From an uncultured Haliea sp. (GTDB lineage: Bacteria > Pseudomonadota > Gammaproteobacteria > Pseudomonadales > Halieaceae): 64,000 nt of DNA. A model generated the notes under the pieces. It was not told where the DNA came from. It saw only the letters and a list, made by a program, of their open reading frames with translations, and ran no database searches. Within the stretch, counting starts at the first letter, position 1, and every line of letters starts with the position of its first letter. Positions 1 to 9,757 of the stretch are shown here, one piece after another. Location of the stretch: positions 1 through 64,000 of the forward strand of contig CAMYIZ010000004.1 in the NCBI GenBank assembly GCA_947258585.1, written 5' to 3'. A program made the position numbers and the translations under genes.

Positions 1-757
1 CCGAGGCGCGCGCAGATGCGGCCTCCACGTCGGCCTTGCTGACCCGCCCGTGCCGGCCGCTGGCGCGGCAGTCCAGCAGACCGACCCCCAGCTCCCGGGC
101 GAGACGGCGCGCCACCGGCGAAGCCGCTACCGCACTGTCATCCCGCGGCGGTGGGCCCAGGTCCGGGCGTGCGGCCGAGTGGGGCTTTTCCAGCTGCCGT
201 CCAGCGGCCTGCAGGGCCGCTTCGAGGTCCGCCAGGGTAACCCGGCCGTGGCGACCGGACGCAGACACTTTGGTCAGGTTGATGCCCTGCTCGCGGGCCA
301 CCCGGCGCGCCACCGGCGTGGCGGCAATACCGCTGTCGTCCTCGCCACCGGACAGCGATGCCGCCACCGGGGCGGGTGGCGCAACAGCTGCCGGGCTCTC
401 CTGAACCTTCGCCGGCGCCGGCTCGGGCACCGCGTTCGCGGGTTTCTGCGCGGAACCCGCTGCGGGCGCTGCCTCTCCCGCCAGGTACTGCTCGATGTCC
501 TCCGCGGGCGTATCCGCGGGCGCAATCACCGCGAGCACACGGCCCACCGCAATCACTTCCCCGGCACTGGCCAACAGTCGCCTGACCACACCCCCGACTG
601 GGGCGGTGACCGTGTTGACTATCTTGCTGGTCTCCACATCGACCAGATCGTCGCCCGCCGCAATGCTGTCGCCCTCGCTGACGTGCCACTCGGCGATCTC
701 TCCCTCGACCATCTCCATGCCCCACTTGGGCATGGTGACTGTACTGATCACACTCAT
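1..757 (-). CDS. Dihydrolipoamide acyltransferase (E2) component, partial (runs off window start): N-terminal lipoyl domain plus two peripheral-subunit-binding-like domains
   Basis: Minus-strand translation from ATG at 757: MSVISTVTMPKWGMEMVEGEIAEWHVSEGDSIAAGDDLVDVETSKIVNTVTAP (lipoyl domain, ETSK lipoylation motif), then ATPVARRVAREQGINLTKVSASGRHGRVTLADLEAA and ASPVARRLARELGVGLLDCRASGRHGRVSKADVEAA. Next to E1 alpha/beta genes. Confidence 0.85.
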   Translation of the reverse strand, partial: MSVISTVTMPKWGMEMVEGEIAEWHVSEGDSIAAGDDLVDVETSKIVNTVTAPVGGVVRRLLASAGEVIAVGRVLAVIAPADTPAEDIEQYLAGEAAPAAGSAQKPANAVPEPAPAKVQESPAAVAPPAPVAASLSGGEDDSGIAATPVARRVAREQGINLTKVSASGRHGRVTLADLEAALQAAGRQLEKPHSAARPDLGPPPRDDSAVAASPVARRLARELGVGLLDCRASGRHGRVSKADVEAASARAS

Positions 758-821
758 CTACTGCTCTCCGCCATCAATTCCTGTGCGCATCCGGACCGGC
801 CAGCTGGAACACCGCCACGGG

Positions 822-2702
822 TCATTCCCCGGCCTCCGCCAGCTCAAAGGCCAGCAGCACGTTACCCGGCATGTGGTGTACCAGCATGTAACCGGAGTTC
901 ATCAACAAAAGCTCATCCTGCAGCACCGCACCGGAGCCCCCCGCCATCGCACCCCCACGGGCCGTGCCACCGCCCGGTGTCGGGTAGTCGCGCACGGTGT
1001 CGTAGCGCCAGAGTACCGTGCCGTCGCGCAGGTCATGGATGCGAATGTGGCCGTCCAGGCTGCCGGTGATCACCAGTTCCCCGGTCACGGTCGCCGGGGC
1101 GCTGTGTCCCGGCTTGCACAGCGGCCGCCCGTCGCAGACCGTCTCCGCCGGCCAGGACCAGCGGGACTCGCCCGTTGCGACGTCCACGGCATACACGCCG
1201 GGGCGCTGCTCGCCGTTCCAGCGGCTGCCGGTGGCCGACGCGCTCAGCTGCACATCTTCGTCATTGATCGGCACCACCAGCGTGCCCGCGCTAGCCGCCA
1301 TGCCGAAATGGACACCGCCCAGCATACCGCCGCGCCCCAGCTTGCGCTGCCAGACCAGGCTGCCGTCTGCAGGCTTCAGGCCCCAGACCTGCCCCGATTT
1401 CTGGCCCGCCAGCAGATAGTCCACGCCGTCATCGCCCTGCGCCAGAATCACCGCGGCGCCGATATCCATGTCGGAGTCGTCACCGGCCTCTTCCGGGCAA
1501 TTGCTGCGGTCCGCCATCTCACAGGCGACGTTCCAGGCATCGCGACGGGTCTGGAACACCCAGCGCATTTCCCCCGTATCCAGAGTGAACGCCAGTACCG
1601 CGTCGCTGGTCGCAGAGGTGGGCGACGAGTAGTTCTGCCCGGTGCCGACATAGAGCACACCGCGCTCCGCATCAATGGTGGGGCTGTTCCAGATTCCGGC
1701 CCCGGACGGCGCAAAGCGCGCAACACCCGGCGAGTTCTCGCCCACCTGCTGTGGCAGCTCGGGAATGCTGTAGGTCTTCCAGCGTCGGTCGCCTGTACGC
1801 CAGTCGTAGGCGACGACGGAGCCGCGAAAGGTGCAGCAGGGGTAGCTCGGCCGGGCCGCGCTGGCGACTTCCAGCGAGGTGACGGGGACATACAGGCTTG
1901 TACCGTGAACCGCCGGCGTACCCGTGATGGTGGCTGCGGGATGATCGTCGGCCTTGTCATCCCAGCGCAATTCGCCGTCGTTGGCGCCGACCGCGTAGAC
2001 ATAACCCAGGTAGTCGCCGAACAGCAGCAGGGGATCCTTTGTATCGCCGGCCATGAGGATTCCTGTACGCACTTCGCTGCGCGCAAAAAAGCGCCAGTGA
2101 ACACAGCCGCTGGCGCGATCCAGGGCGTAGACCGTCCCGTCCTGACTGCCGACGAACACCCGGTCTCCCGCCACCAGTGGCTGCGAGCGGGCCCGCACGG
2201 CATCCGGAAATCCAAAGGCCCACTTCAGCCGCAATCGGTCCAGATTGTCGCGGGACAATGCGGTCTGTGCTGCAGTGTACGCCCGGGTATTGGCGGGGGT
2301 GACGCCCCAGCCGACGGTATCCGGCACAGCCCGGCCCTCGCGCTCGGCGCCGGATTCACAGAACAGCAGCGCTTCGGCGCCATCGTCATCGGACAACTCG
2401 CGCCCGGTCACGAATGCGGTGACCTGGCGTTTCTCGACGTCCGAAAGGTGCTCGGCCATGGACCGCATCCCGCCCTCGGTCAGCACCCGGTAGAGGGACG
2501 CCGGGGCCAGGTAGCCCATCATCTCCAGGCTGGGCGCTTTCGGCTGGCCGCCGCTGTGGCAGGCGGCGCAGTGCTCCGCAAACAGCGCCCGCCCCGGATG
2601 GCTGGCCGCGGTCGCCTCGCGCTCCAGGGGCGAGGCAGACAGTGGCGCAGCCAGCAACAACGCCAACACGCCCGCAAGGCCTTGATAGATAAAACGCGAC
2701 AT
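822..2702 (-). CDS. Quinohemoprotein (PQQ beta-propeller with N-terminal cytochrome c), polyvinyl-alcohol-dehydrogenase-like, paralog 1
   Basis: ORF 822..2804; likely start MSRFIYQGLAGVLALL at 2702 (signal peptide). Heme motif CAACH, WGVTPANTR, repeated GTVYALDRASG-type PQQ blades, vicinal YPCCTFRG, GTGQNYSSP. Confidence 0.85.
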   Translation of the reverse strand: MSRFIYQGLAGVLALLLAAPLSASPLEREATAASHPGRALFAEHCAACHSGGQPKAPSLEMMGYLAPASLYRVLTEGGMRSMAEHLSDVEKRQVTAFVTGRELSDDDGAEALLFCESGAEREGRAVPDTVGWGVTPANTRAYTAAQTALSRDNLDRLRLKWAFGFPDAVRARSQPLVAGDRVFVGSQDGTVYALDRASGCVHWRFFARSEVRTGILMAGDTKDPLLLFGDYLGYVYAVGANDGELRWDDKADDHPAATITGTPAVHGTSLYVPVTSLEVASAARPSYPCCTFRGSVVAYDWRTGDRRWKTYSIPELPQQVGENSPGVARFAPSGAGIWNSPTIDAERGVLYVGTGQNYSSPTSATSDAVLAFTLDTGEMRWVFQTRRDAWNVACEMADRSNCPEEAGDDSDMDIGAAVILAQGDDGVDYLLAGQKSGQVWGLKPADGSLVWQRKLGRGGMLGGVHFGMAASAGTLVVPINDEDVQLSASATGSRWNGEQRPGVYAVDVATGESRWSWPAETVCDGRPLCKPGHSAPATVTGELVITGSLDGHIRIHDLRDGTVLWRYDTVRDYPTPGGGTARGGAMAGGSGAVLQDELLLMNSGYMLVHHMPGNVLLAFELAEAGE

Positions 2703-2730
2703 CACAGTGGCCTCGAAGTAAAACGCGGTA

Positions 2731-3744
2731 TCAGCGCCGATACGCCACCACCTCTCGCACCGCGCGCTCGATATCATCCTCACTGGGGATATAGAGGTCC
2801 TCAAGCACGGGGCTGAAGGGTGCGGGCGTATGCGGCGCGGTGACGGTCATGACCGGTGCCTGCAGTGCACCGAATGCTTTCCGGGCCACGATACTGGCGA
2901 TATCGGCCGCGACACTGCAGCGCTCCCAGGCCTCATCGACGATAACCACCCGCCCCGTCATCTCCACGCTTTCCAAAATGGCTTCTTCGTCCAGCGGCGA
3001 AGTCGTGCGAGGGTCGATGACTTCGACCGAAATGCCCTCTTGCTGCAGGCGGTCAGCGACGGCCACCGCTTTCTGCACCATGGCGGAAAACGCCACGATG
3101 GTGACGTCGGTGCCCTCGCGGGGGAACGACGCCTGGCCGAAGGGGATCAGGTACTCTTCATCCGGCACCTCGCAGGCGTTCTCGAACTGCAACTTGTGCA
3201 GCAGGAACAGAACCGGGTCATCGTCGCGAATGGCGGTCAGCAGCAGACCCTTGGTGTCGTAGGCATTTTCCGGCATGACCACCTTGAGGCCGGGTACTGC
3301 GGTCACCTGGGGATGGAGGCTCTGCGAGTGCTGGGCACCGCAGCGCAGCCCCGCGCCGACCAGTGACAGCAGGACCAGCGGCGTGTCCGACTTGCCACCG
3401 AACATGTAGCGGAACTTCGCCATCTGGTTGTAGATCTGGTCGAAGCAGACCCCCAGAAAGTCGAAGAACTGCAGGTCGGCGATCGGCCGCAGCCCCGTCA
3501 GGGCCGCCCCGGCCGCCGCGCCGATATAGGCAGCTTCCGAGATCGGGGTATCAATGATGCGCTCCCGACCGAACTCACCCACCAGGCCCTTGTAGAAACC
3601 AAAGGCGCCGCCAAAGGCGTCGTCTTCACCACTGCAGCCGGCCCCGCCGGCCACGTCCTCACCCATCAGGATGACGGTGGGATCCCGGCGCATTTCGTCC
3701 TGGATGGTGTCGTGAATCACTTCTCGTATCGTTTTCTTCGGCAT
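2731..3744 (-). CDS. 2-oxoacid dehydrogenase E1 component, beta subunit (acetoin/pyruvate dehydrogenase type)
   Basis: MPKKTIREVIHDTIQDEMRRDPTVILMGEDVAGG...; transketolase-type beta subunit, adjacent to E1 alpha and E2. Confidence 0.9.
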   Translation of the reverse strand: MPKKTIREVIHDTIQDEMRRDPTVILMGEDVAGGAGCSGEDDAFGGAFGFYKGLVGEFGRERIIDTPISEAAYIGAAAGAALTGLRPIADLQFFDFLGVCFDQIYNQMAKFRYMFGGKSDTPLVLLSLVGAGLRCGAQHSQSLHPQVTAVPGLKVVMPENAYDTKGLLLTAIRDDDPVLFLLHKLQFENACEVPDEEYLIPFGQASFPREGTDVTIVAFSAMVQKAVAVADRLQQEGISVEVIDPRTTSPLDEEAILESVEMTGRVVIVDEAWERCSVAADIASIVARKAFGALQAPVMTVTAPHTPAPFSPVLEDLYIPSEDDIERAVREVVAYRR

Positions 3745-3755
3745 GAAATCAGTAC

Positions 3756-4751
3756 TCAGTAAGTTTTGTAGACGTCAGTGAACAGCTCCTCAGGAGCGGG
3801 ATAGGGCGCTGCGAGCGCCTCCTCGACGGCCTCCTCGATCAACGCGTCCACCTCGGTATCGATCTGCTGCAGCGCCTTGCGTGTCACCGACTTGTCCTTC
3901 AGCACGCGATCCACAAACTCGGTTATGCAGTCCATCTCCCGGCGCAGCTGCTCGACTTCGCCCTTGGCGCGATAGAGCTGCGGGTCGCCGACAAAATGGC
4001 CGCCAAAGCGCGTGGTCATGGCTTCGATGGCCGATGGCCCGCCGCCATCCCGGGCTCTCTCAACCGCGACCTTCACCGCCTTGTAGACGGCGAAGAAGTC
4101 CTTGCCGTCGACTTTTTCCGCCGGCATGCCGAAAGCCCCGGCGCGGCCGGAAATATCCCCGGACCCGACCGCGTAGCTGAAACCTGTCGCCTCGCCATAG
4201 CCATTGTTCTCGTACATGAACAGCACCGGCAGCTTGAGCACGACGGCCAGGTTCATGGACTCGAAGACAACGCCCTCGTTGGAGCCGCCATCGCCAATGA
4301 AGGACACGGCGACACCCCGGGTGCCCCGGGTCTTGGCGCTCAAGCCGGCGCCGACACAGAGTGGCGCCGAACCGCCCACGATGCCGTTGGCGCCGAGCAT
4401 GCCCTTGCTCAGGTCCGCGACATGCATGGAGCCGCCCTTGCCCTTGCACAGCCCGGTGGCCTTGCCCATGATCTCCGCGAGCATGCCTTTGACATCACAG
4501 CCCTTGGCTATGGAATGCCCATGCCCGCGATGGGTACTGCCAATGTAGTCGCTGTCGAGAAGGTTCATGCACACCGCGGTCGCGATGGCTTCCTGGGCGG
4601 AGTACAGATGGGTAAAACCCGGTATCGTGCCTTTCTCAAACTCCTGGCCGACACGAGTCTCGAAGGCGCGAATGGTGCGCATGGTGCGGTAGGCATGCAG
4701 CAGCTGCTCGGTATCAAGCTGCGGTCCACTGGGGGTTTTGCGTCTTGTCAT
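3756..4751 (-). CDS. 2-oxoacid dehydrogenase E1 component, alpha subunit (ThDP-dependent; acetoin/pyruvate dehydrogenase type)
   Basis: HLYSAQEAIATAV, YIGSTHRGHGHSIAKG, GKGGSMHVADLSKGMLGANGIVGG, FIGDGGSNEGVVFESMNLA (ThDP motif). Confidence 0.92.
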   Translation of the reverse strand: MTRRKTPSGPQLDTEQLLHAYRTMRTIRAFETRVGQEFEKGTIPGFTHLYSAQEAIATAVCMNLLDSDYIGSTHRGHGHSIAKGCDVKGMLAEIMGKATGLCKGKGGSMHVADLSKGMLGANGIVGGSAPLCVGAGLSAKTRGTRGVAVSFIGDGGSNEGVVFESMNLAVVLKLPVLFMYENNGYGEATGFSYAVGSGDISGRAGAFGMPAEKVDGKDFFAVYKAVKVAVERARDGGGPSAIEAMTTRFGGHFVGDPQLYRAKGEVEQLRREMDCITEFVDRVLKDKSVTRKALQQIDTEVDALIEEAVEEALAAPYPAPEELFTDVYKTY

Positions 4752-4884
4752 GGTTCAACCTGTCTGCCTTGTAGTGTTGGTGGAAGCGCCCTGTGCAAGG
4801 GGGCACAGCAATTCTGCAAGATGCGCGGCCAGGTATCGCGGCGGCACATCGGAGCCAGGCGAGAAACCAGTCTGCCGGCTTTTC

Positions 4885-6717
4885 TTACTGCTCTACGCTG
4901 AAATGCAGGAGAACATTGCCCGGCAGGCGTCCTCCCCAGAGGTAACCCGAGTTGATCAACAGGCTGCCATCGACCAGCACGGCGCCGTCGGATTCAATCG
5001 CCCCGCCCTGGCCTGCGATTCCCGAGACACTGTCGTAACTCCGGACAGTGTCGTACTGCCAGATCACTTCGCCCGTGCGGCTATCGTGGGCCCGCAGCGT
5101 GCCATCCAGGGCGCCGGAGAACACGACTCCAGCCGTGGCGGTGACCGCAGCCGAGAGACCGGGGTCACATCCCGGCGGCGCGCCCTCGGGACAGGACAGC
5201 GCCACGGGCGCCTCCCACAGGATCTCGCCCGTCTTGATATCCAACGCGTGCAGGCCGGGCTTGCGCTGCCCTGCAAAGCGATCGTTGATGTCCGTGTCGG
5301 CAATGGGCGCATACAGCACGTCCCGCTCCGGATCGACCGCCATGCCCCAGTGCACGCCGCCGTAGAAGCCGCCGCGGCCGACCGCGGTTTTCCACAGCAG
5401 CTCTCCCTTCGCCGCAGGATCCAGGGCGAATACATCCCCGGATTTCTGGCCTACCAGCAGACGCTCCCTGCCGGCGCTGTCGCGATGCAGGATGGTCGCC
5501 GCGCCGATGTCGAAGTCGGGGCCATCTTCTTGCGGGCAATTGTCGGGCTGCGCCAGGTTGCAGCTCATGTTCCAGGCGTCGCCCGCCAGGGCCTGGTGTA
5601 CCCAGCGGCGCTCGCCGGTTTCCAGGTCGAAAGCAACCACCGCATCACTGGCCCCGTGGGCGGGGGAGCTGTAGGCCTCGCCGGTGCCTACGTAGAGCAC
5701 GCCGCGCGCCTCGTCAATGCTTGGCGAGTTCCAGACCGGGGCTCCGGACGGCGCCAGGATGGGCGTGCCGAGAGCAGTCTTGGCGCCGGTGGCGGAGGGT
5801 TCACCGTCCACGACATAGTTTTTCCAGCGCAGGGCGCCACTTTGCCGATCGAAGGCGGCCACTCCCCCGCGGAAAGTACAGCAGGGATAATTGGGGTCGG
5901 CCGCCGTTGCCCACTCCCGGGAGGACATCGGCACGTACAGGGTATCGCCGTGCAGCTTGGGGCTGCCGGTGATTGTCACATCGGGGTGGTCGTCGACATT
6001 GCGAACCCAGAGCGGCTGGCCCGTGGTCCCGTCGAGCGCGTACACATTGCCATTGAAGTCGCCAAAATACAGGGTGACCGCAGCGGGCTCGGCGTCCTCG
6101 TGAACCGAGACCGAGGAACGCACCTCGGCCTTCGCAGCATATACCCAGTGGGTACACCCGGACGCCAGGTCGATGGCGTACACCCTGCCATCCTGGGTAC
6201 CGGTGTAGATCACACCGCGGTGTACCGTCGGCTGGGACCTGACCCGTGTCGCCCCGGGAAAGGCATAGGCCCAGCTCAAGGCCAGGGAGGGTGTGTTCTC
6301 GCGATTGATACCCGACACGCTGCCGGGGACGCTGCGGGGGTTGGTTGCCCCCATGCCCCAGCTGGTCACTGCGTGCCCCGAAGCTTTGTCATTGGAGTCT
6401 TTCGCACAGAAATTGCTGACCACCAGGGGCTCGGTACTGATTGGACGCCCGCCCAGGAACTCGGCAATCGCCAGCTTTTCCTCCGCATCGAGATGCGCGG
6501 ATTGCGCTTTCATCACCCCGGATTCCATCGCCGCCAGCACGCTCTCGGGGCTCATGACCTGGAGCATCACGACGTGCGGCGCTTTGGGTGCTCCACCGTC
6601 GTGGCAGGCAAGACAGTTCTCGCTGAAGAGGTCCTCGCCACTGGCCATTGCGCTTGCGGCAAAGACGGGCGCAGTCATCACTGCCCAGGCGAAGAATCCT
6701 GCAAATACCCGATACAC
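4885..6717 (-). CDS. Quinohemoprotein (PQQ propeller plus cytochrome c), polyvinyl-alcohol-dehydrogenase-like, paralog 2
   Basis: GTG start with upstream AAGGAG; signal peptide MYRVFAGFFAWAVMTAPVFA; CLACH; WGMGATNPRS; DGRVYAIDLASGCTHW; YPCCTFRG; GTGEAYSSP. Confidence 0.85.
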   Translation of the reverse strand: MYRVFAGFFAWAVMTAPVFAASAMASGEDLFSENCLACHDGGAPKAPHVVMLQVMSPESVLAAMESGVMKAQSAHLDAEEKLAIAEFLGGRPISTEPLVVSNFCAKDSNDKASGHAVTSWGMGATNPRSVPGSVSGINRENTPSLALSWAYAFPGATRVRSQPTVHRGVIYTGTQDGRVYAIDLASGCTHWVYAAKAEVRSSVSVHEDAEPAAVTLYFGDFNGNVYALDGTTGQPLWVRNVDDHPDVTITGSPKLHGDTLYVPMSSREWATAADPNYPCCTFRGGVAAFDRQSGALRWKNYVVDGEPSATGAKTALGTPILAPSGAPVWNSPSIDEARGVLYVGTGEAYSSPAHGASDAVVAFDLETGERRWVHQALAGDAWNMSCNLAQPDNCPQEDGPDFDIGAATILHRDSAGRERLLVGQKSGDVFALDPAAKGELLWKTAVGRGGFYGGVHWGMAVDPERDVLYAPIADTDINDRFAGQRKPGLHALDIKTGEILWEAPVALSCPEGAPPGCDPGLSAAVTATAGVVFSGALDGTLRAHDSRTGEVIWQYDTVRSYDSVSGIAGQGGAIESDGAVLVDGSLLINSGYLWGGRLPGNVLLHFSVEQ

Positions 6718-7014
6718 GTCACACTCCTTTTTATTTTCCGGGTGGCGCTGAACACCCCTGCGATTATTTTTAAATAAAATTCAATCTAGGTAACAAACCG
6801 GTCCCTGTCAACAGACGCCCGGTATATCCACCGTTGTGGTTCAAACAGGATAGACGTCCCGGAGGGGACATGCTGCAGGGCTGCCTGCGAACGAGGCCAT
6901 GCGCCAGACAAGCCGGCGACAGGAAGCCGTTAAACGAATCGGCCCGGCAGTCATGGCGGTTTTGCAACCGATCACTGCCAGGCCGGATTCCAGCAACTAT
7001 TCGCGCATACCTAA

Positions 7015-9531
7015 CTAGAACGAATAGCCAAGCTGAATACCCAGCTCACGCGGGGCACCGTAGGTGGTGAAGTTCCAGAGATTCGCAACCGGGTTTGCCG
7101 ACACCCGATAGGTCTCATCTGTCAGGTTCTTGCCGTAGAGGGAAACCTCAAACGCGCTGCTGGGGGACTCCCAGGTCACATAGGCGTTGACCAGGGTACG
7201 CTCTTCCAGCTGCGTGTTGGCCTTCTGCCGCAGGATGGGGTTTTCAAGCGTGCCCCCCTGGGCGCTGGCGGGAGCCGGGTTGGTCTCTGCCTCACCCTGG
7301 TAGTGGAAATTGAGGTTGTAGGTCAACAGGGCACCGTTGGACAGCTCCTGGAAGTAGGTAGCGCTCACGCCGCCATTGAACTCAGGCGAGTAGGGCACTT
7401 CCAGCGAGGAAAAATCGAACGGCTGCGGGGCGCCGACAAGACCCAGGGTCGTAGGGTCAAAGCCGGGGTTGTAGCTGTCATACTCGTGATCCAGCCAGCC
7501 GAAGTTGACGTCAAAGCGCAGGCTGTTGATCGGGACATAGCTGAGCTCAAGCTCCAGACCTACCGCCGTACTTTCACCCTCGTTCAGGGCAATGGTTTCC
7601 TGGAAGTCGTTGCCGGCCGCGTCCTTGAACGCCACCACGGTGTCGCGCTGCAGGTTCTCGTAGACCGTGTGGAACAGGGCCCCGTTCAACCTCAGCTTGC
7701 CATCGAGCATGTCGGCCTTGGCACCGATCTCGAAGTTTTCATTCTCTTCGCTGGAGTAGGGCTGGCAGCTCAGGGCACTGCCGCAGGTTTCAGAGAAACC
7801 GCCGGACACGAAACCGGTCGCAAAGCTCGCGTAGGTCATCAGTTCGTCTGACCAGTTGTAGTCGAGGACGATCCGATAGGTATTGGCGCTGAAATCCTTC
7901 TTGTCATCGATCACATTGCCAAAGGCAGAGATCGGCAGCGGATTGGTATGCGGCCCCTTGAACTGGTCAACGGTAATAAAGTTGCTGACGGGATTCGCCG
8001 CGGTGCCCAGGCTGCGACGGGCAAAGACCTTCTCGTCCTGGGTGTGCCGGAAGCCCAGGGAAAGCTTGAGCGAGTCAGTGAGGTCGTAGCTGCCGTCGAT
8101 GTAATAGGCAACGCCCTGGCGCTCCTGGCTGGTCACCTGAATTTCGTAGGTATCCCGGTAGAACTCAGCGGCGGGACCGGCAAATATGAGGAAGTAGCCC
8201 AGGTTGCCAAACACCAGGAAGTCGACATCGTCTTCGTAGTAGCTGGCACCCGTCACAAAGTTGAACGGGCCGCTGAAGTTGGAAGAGAGGCGCAGTTCGT
8301 TCTGCAGCTGCTCACGCTTGGAGTTGCGGCTCGCATCGTACTGGGAGGTATAGGCCTCGCCGGTATAGGTACTGGCGAGCACCTCGTCCTGGCTCCTGGT
8401 ACCCATGATCCACATCACATCGAACTGGTCGAAGGCAAAGGTCTGGTTCAGGTAAACACCGTCCGCATCGATCTTGTGGCCGCCGGGAATGTCGACCACC
8501 GGGGTGGCCGTGTAGGACTGGCCGGTGGAGAAGGGGTCGCCATTACCAATGCCCGGGAAGCCGGCAATCGGCCACAGATACCCTTCACCGCCATTCTGGC
8601 TGGCCAGCGGTGTTTCATTCGCCGCCGCCACGGTATCGCCGCGATCCTGCACATACTCGAAGATCAGGTCCGCAAGATAGAAGTCGCTGGGCTGCCAGCG
8701 GAATTTCAGCTTGGCGGCGAGCACATCCTTGCCGCCGAGGTCCTCTCCGCGACCGACATCGGGGAACTTGGAACGCGCCGCATCATTACACTCTGCAGAG
8801 CCGGGCTGGCCGGGGAAGGGGCAGCCGAAGCTCTGGAATTCGCCCCCGGCAGGCTTGTCGTTGGTATAAAAGCCATCGCTCTTGTCCTGGATAACCGCGA
8901 GGCGCGCCGCAACGGTTTCGCCCAGGGGCACGTTCAAGCTGGCCTTGAGTTTGGTGGCATTGGAATCATTCGAGGCAAACTGTGAATAGTTTGCCTCGAT
9001 ATCACCAAAAAACTCCCCGAGCACGGGCTTCTTGGTGGTAAAGGCAATCGCCCCGCCGGTTGTGTTCTTGCCGAACAGCGTACCCTGCGGGCCACGGTAG
9101 ATTTCCACCTGCTCCATGTCGAACATTTCAATAAACTGCGACTGCACGTGGTTGAACACGAATTCATCCACGGTGATACCGACCGAGGCATCCTTGGTCA
9201 CCAGGATGGAGTTGAACCCGGTGCCGCGCATGCCGCCGGCGATGGCGTTAAAACCTGTCTGCGGCGTCAGGTTCACGTTGGGCGCCAACTGGGTGAGCGC
9301 GGTCACATCGTTCTGGAAGGTGGTTTCAAGCTGCTGGGACGTTACCGTGGTCACGGCAACCGACAGATCCTGCTGTGCCACCGATCGCTTGGTACCGGTG
9401 ACGACAACCTCTTCCAGCTGCAAGCGTTTGGACTTGTCCTCGCTCTGCGCGAGGGCGTTGCCACCGACCACTACCTGCGTCAACGCAAGGCACACAGCCG
9501 AACCCAGAACTTTCCTGTTGAAGTTATACAT
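7015..9531 (-). CDS. TonB-dependent receptor
   Basis: 838 aa; signal peptide, LEEVVVTGTKRSVAQQDLSVAVTTVTSQQLE TonB box/plug, VEIYRGPQGTLFGKNTTGGAI, C-terminal ...ELGIQLGYSF beta strand. Confidence 0.95.
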   Translation of the reverse strand: MYNFNRKVLGSAVCLALTQVVVGGNALAQSEDKSKRLQLEEVVVTGTKRSVAQQDLSVAVTTVTSQQLETTFQNDVTALTQLAPNVNLTPQTGFNAIAGGMRGTGFNSILVTKDASVGITVDEFVFNHVQSQFIEMFDMEQVEIYRGPQGTLFGKNTTGGAIAFTTKKPVLGEFFGDIEANYSQFASNDSNATKLKASLNVPLGETVAARLAVIQDKSDGFYTNDKPAGGEFQSFGCPFPGQPGSAECNDAARSKFPDVGRGEDLGGKDVLAAKLKFRWQPSDFYLADLIFEYVQDRGDTVAAANETPLASQNGGEGYLWPIAGFPGIGNGDPFSTGQSYTATPVVDIPGGHKIDADGVYLNQTFAFDQFDVMWIMGTRSQDEVLASTYTGEAYTSQYDASRNSKREQLQNELRLSSNFSGPFNFVTGASYYEDDVDFLVFGNLGYFLIFAGPAAEFYRDTYEIQVTSQERQGVAYYIDGSYDLTDSLKLSLGFRHTQDEKVFARRSLGTAANPVSNFITVDQFKGPHTNPLPISAFGNVIDDKKDFSANTYRIVLDYNWSDELMTYASFATGFVSGGFSETCGSALSCQPYSSEENENFEIGAKADMLDGKLRLNGALFHTVYENLQRDTVVAFKDAAGNDFQETIALNEGESTAVGLELELSYVPINSLRFDVNFGWLDHEYDSYNPGFDPTTLGLVGAPQPFDFSSLEVPYSPEFNGGVSATYFQELSNGALLTYNLNFHYQGEAETNPAPASAQGGTLENPILRQKANTQLEERTLVNAYVTWESPSSAFEVSLYGKNLTDETYRVSANPVANLWNFTTYGAPRELGIQLGYSF

Positions 9532-9667
9532 TGACTATCCCCTCGTTCACTTAAAATTAGAATATTGTGAGGTACTACCTCTGGCCGCACGCCGCTCAAA
9601 CCCGACACAAGCCATCCTTGCAGACACTTTAATGTAATTCAAAAAACGGGACTTCACAACATTTGTC

Positions 9668-9682
9668 TTGAATAGTATTCAA
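9668..9682. promoter_or_regulatory. Putative operator palindrome TTGAATAGTATTCAA upstream of the TonB receptor
   Basis: Perfect 7-1-7 palindrome in the intergenic region 9532-9757. Confidence 0.45.
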
Positions 9683-9757
9683 AACAGTTTGCGGGCGGGC
9701 AAAGGGCGCGGACCTGCTCTGGCGAGAGTCCGGCGCCCCGGGCCGGGCGATCAACTT

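Noticed and set aside
495-2816. Long plus-strand ORF (773 aa) opposite the first quinohemoprotein
   Set aside because: Antisense shadow ORF typical of high-GC coding DNA; the minus strand encodes a clear cytochrome c/PQQ protein and the plus translation shows no recognisable domain.
4738-6777. Plus-strand 679-aa ORF
   Set aside because: Antisense to the second quinohemoprotein; composition (Arg/Gly/His-rich, no motifs) fits a shadow frame.
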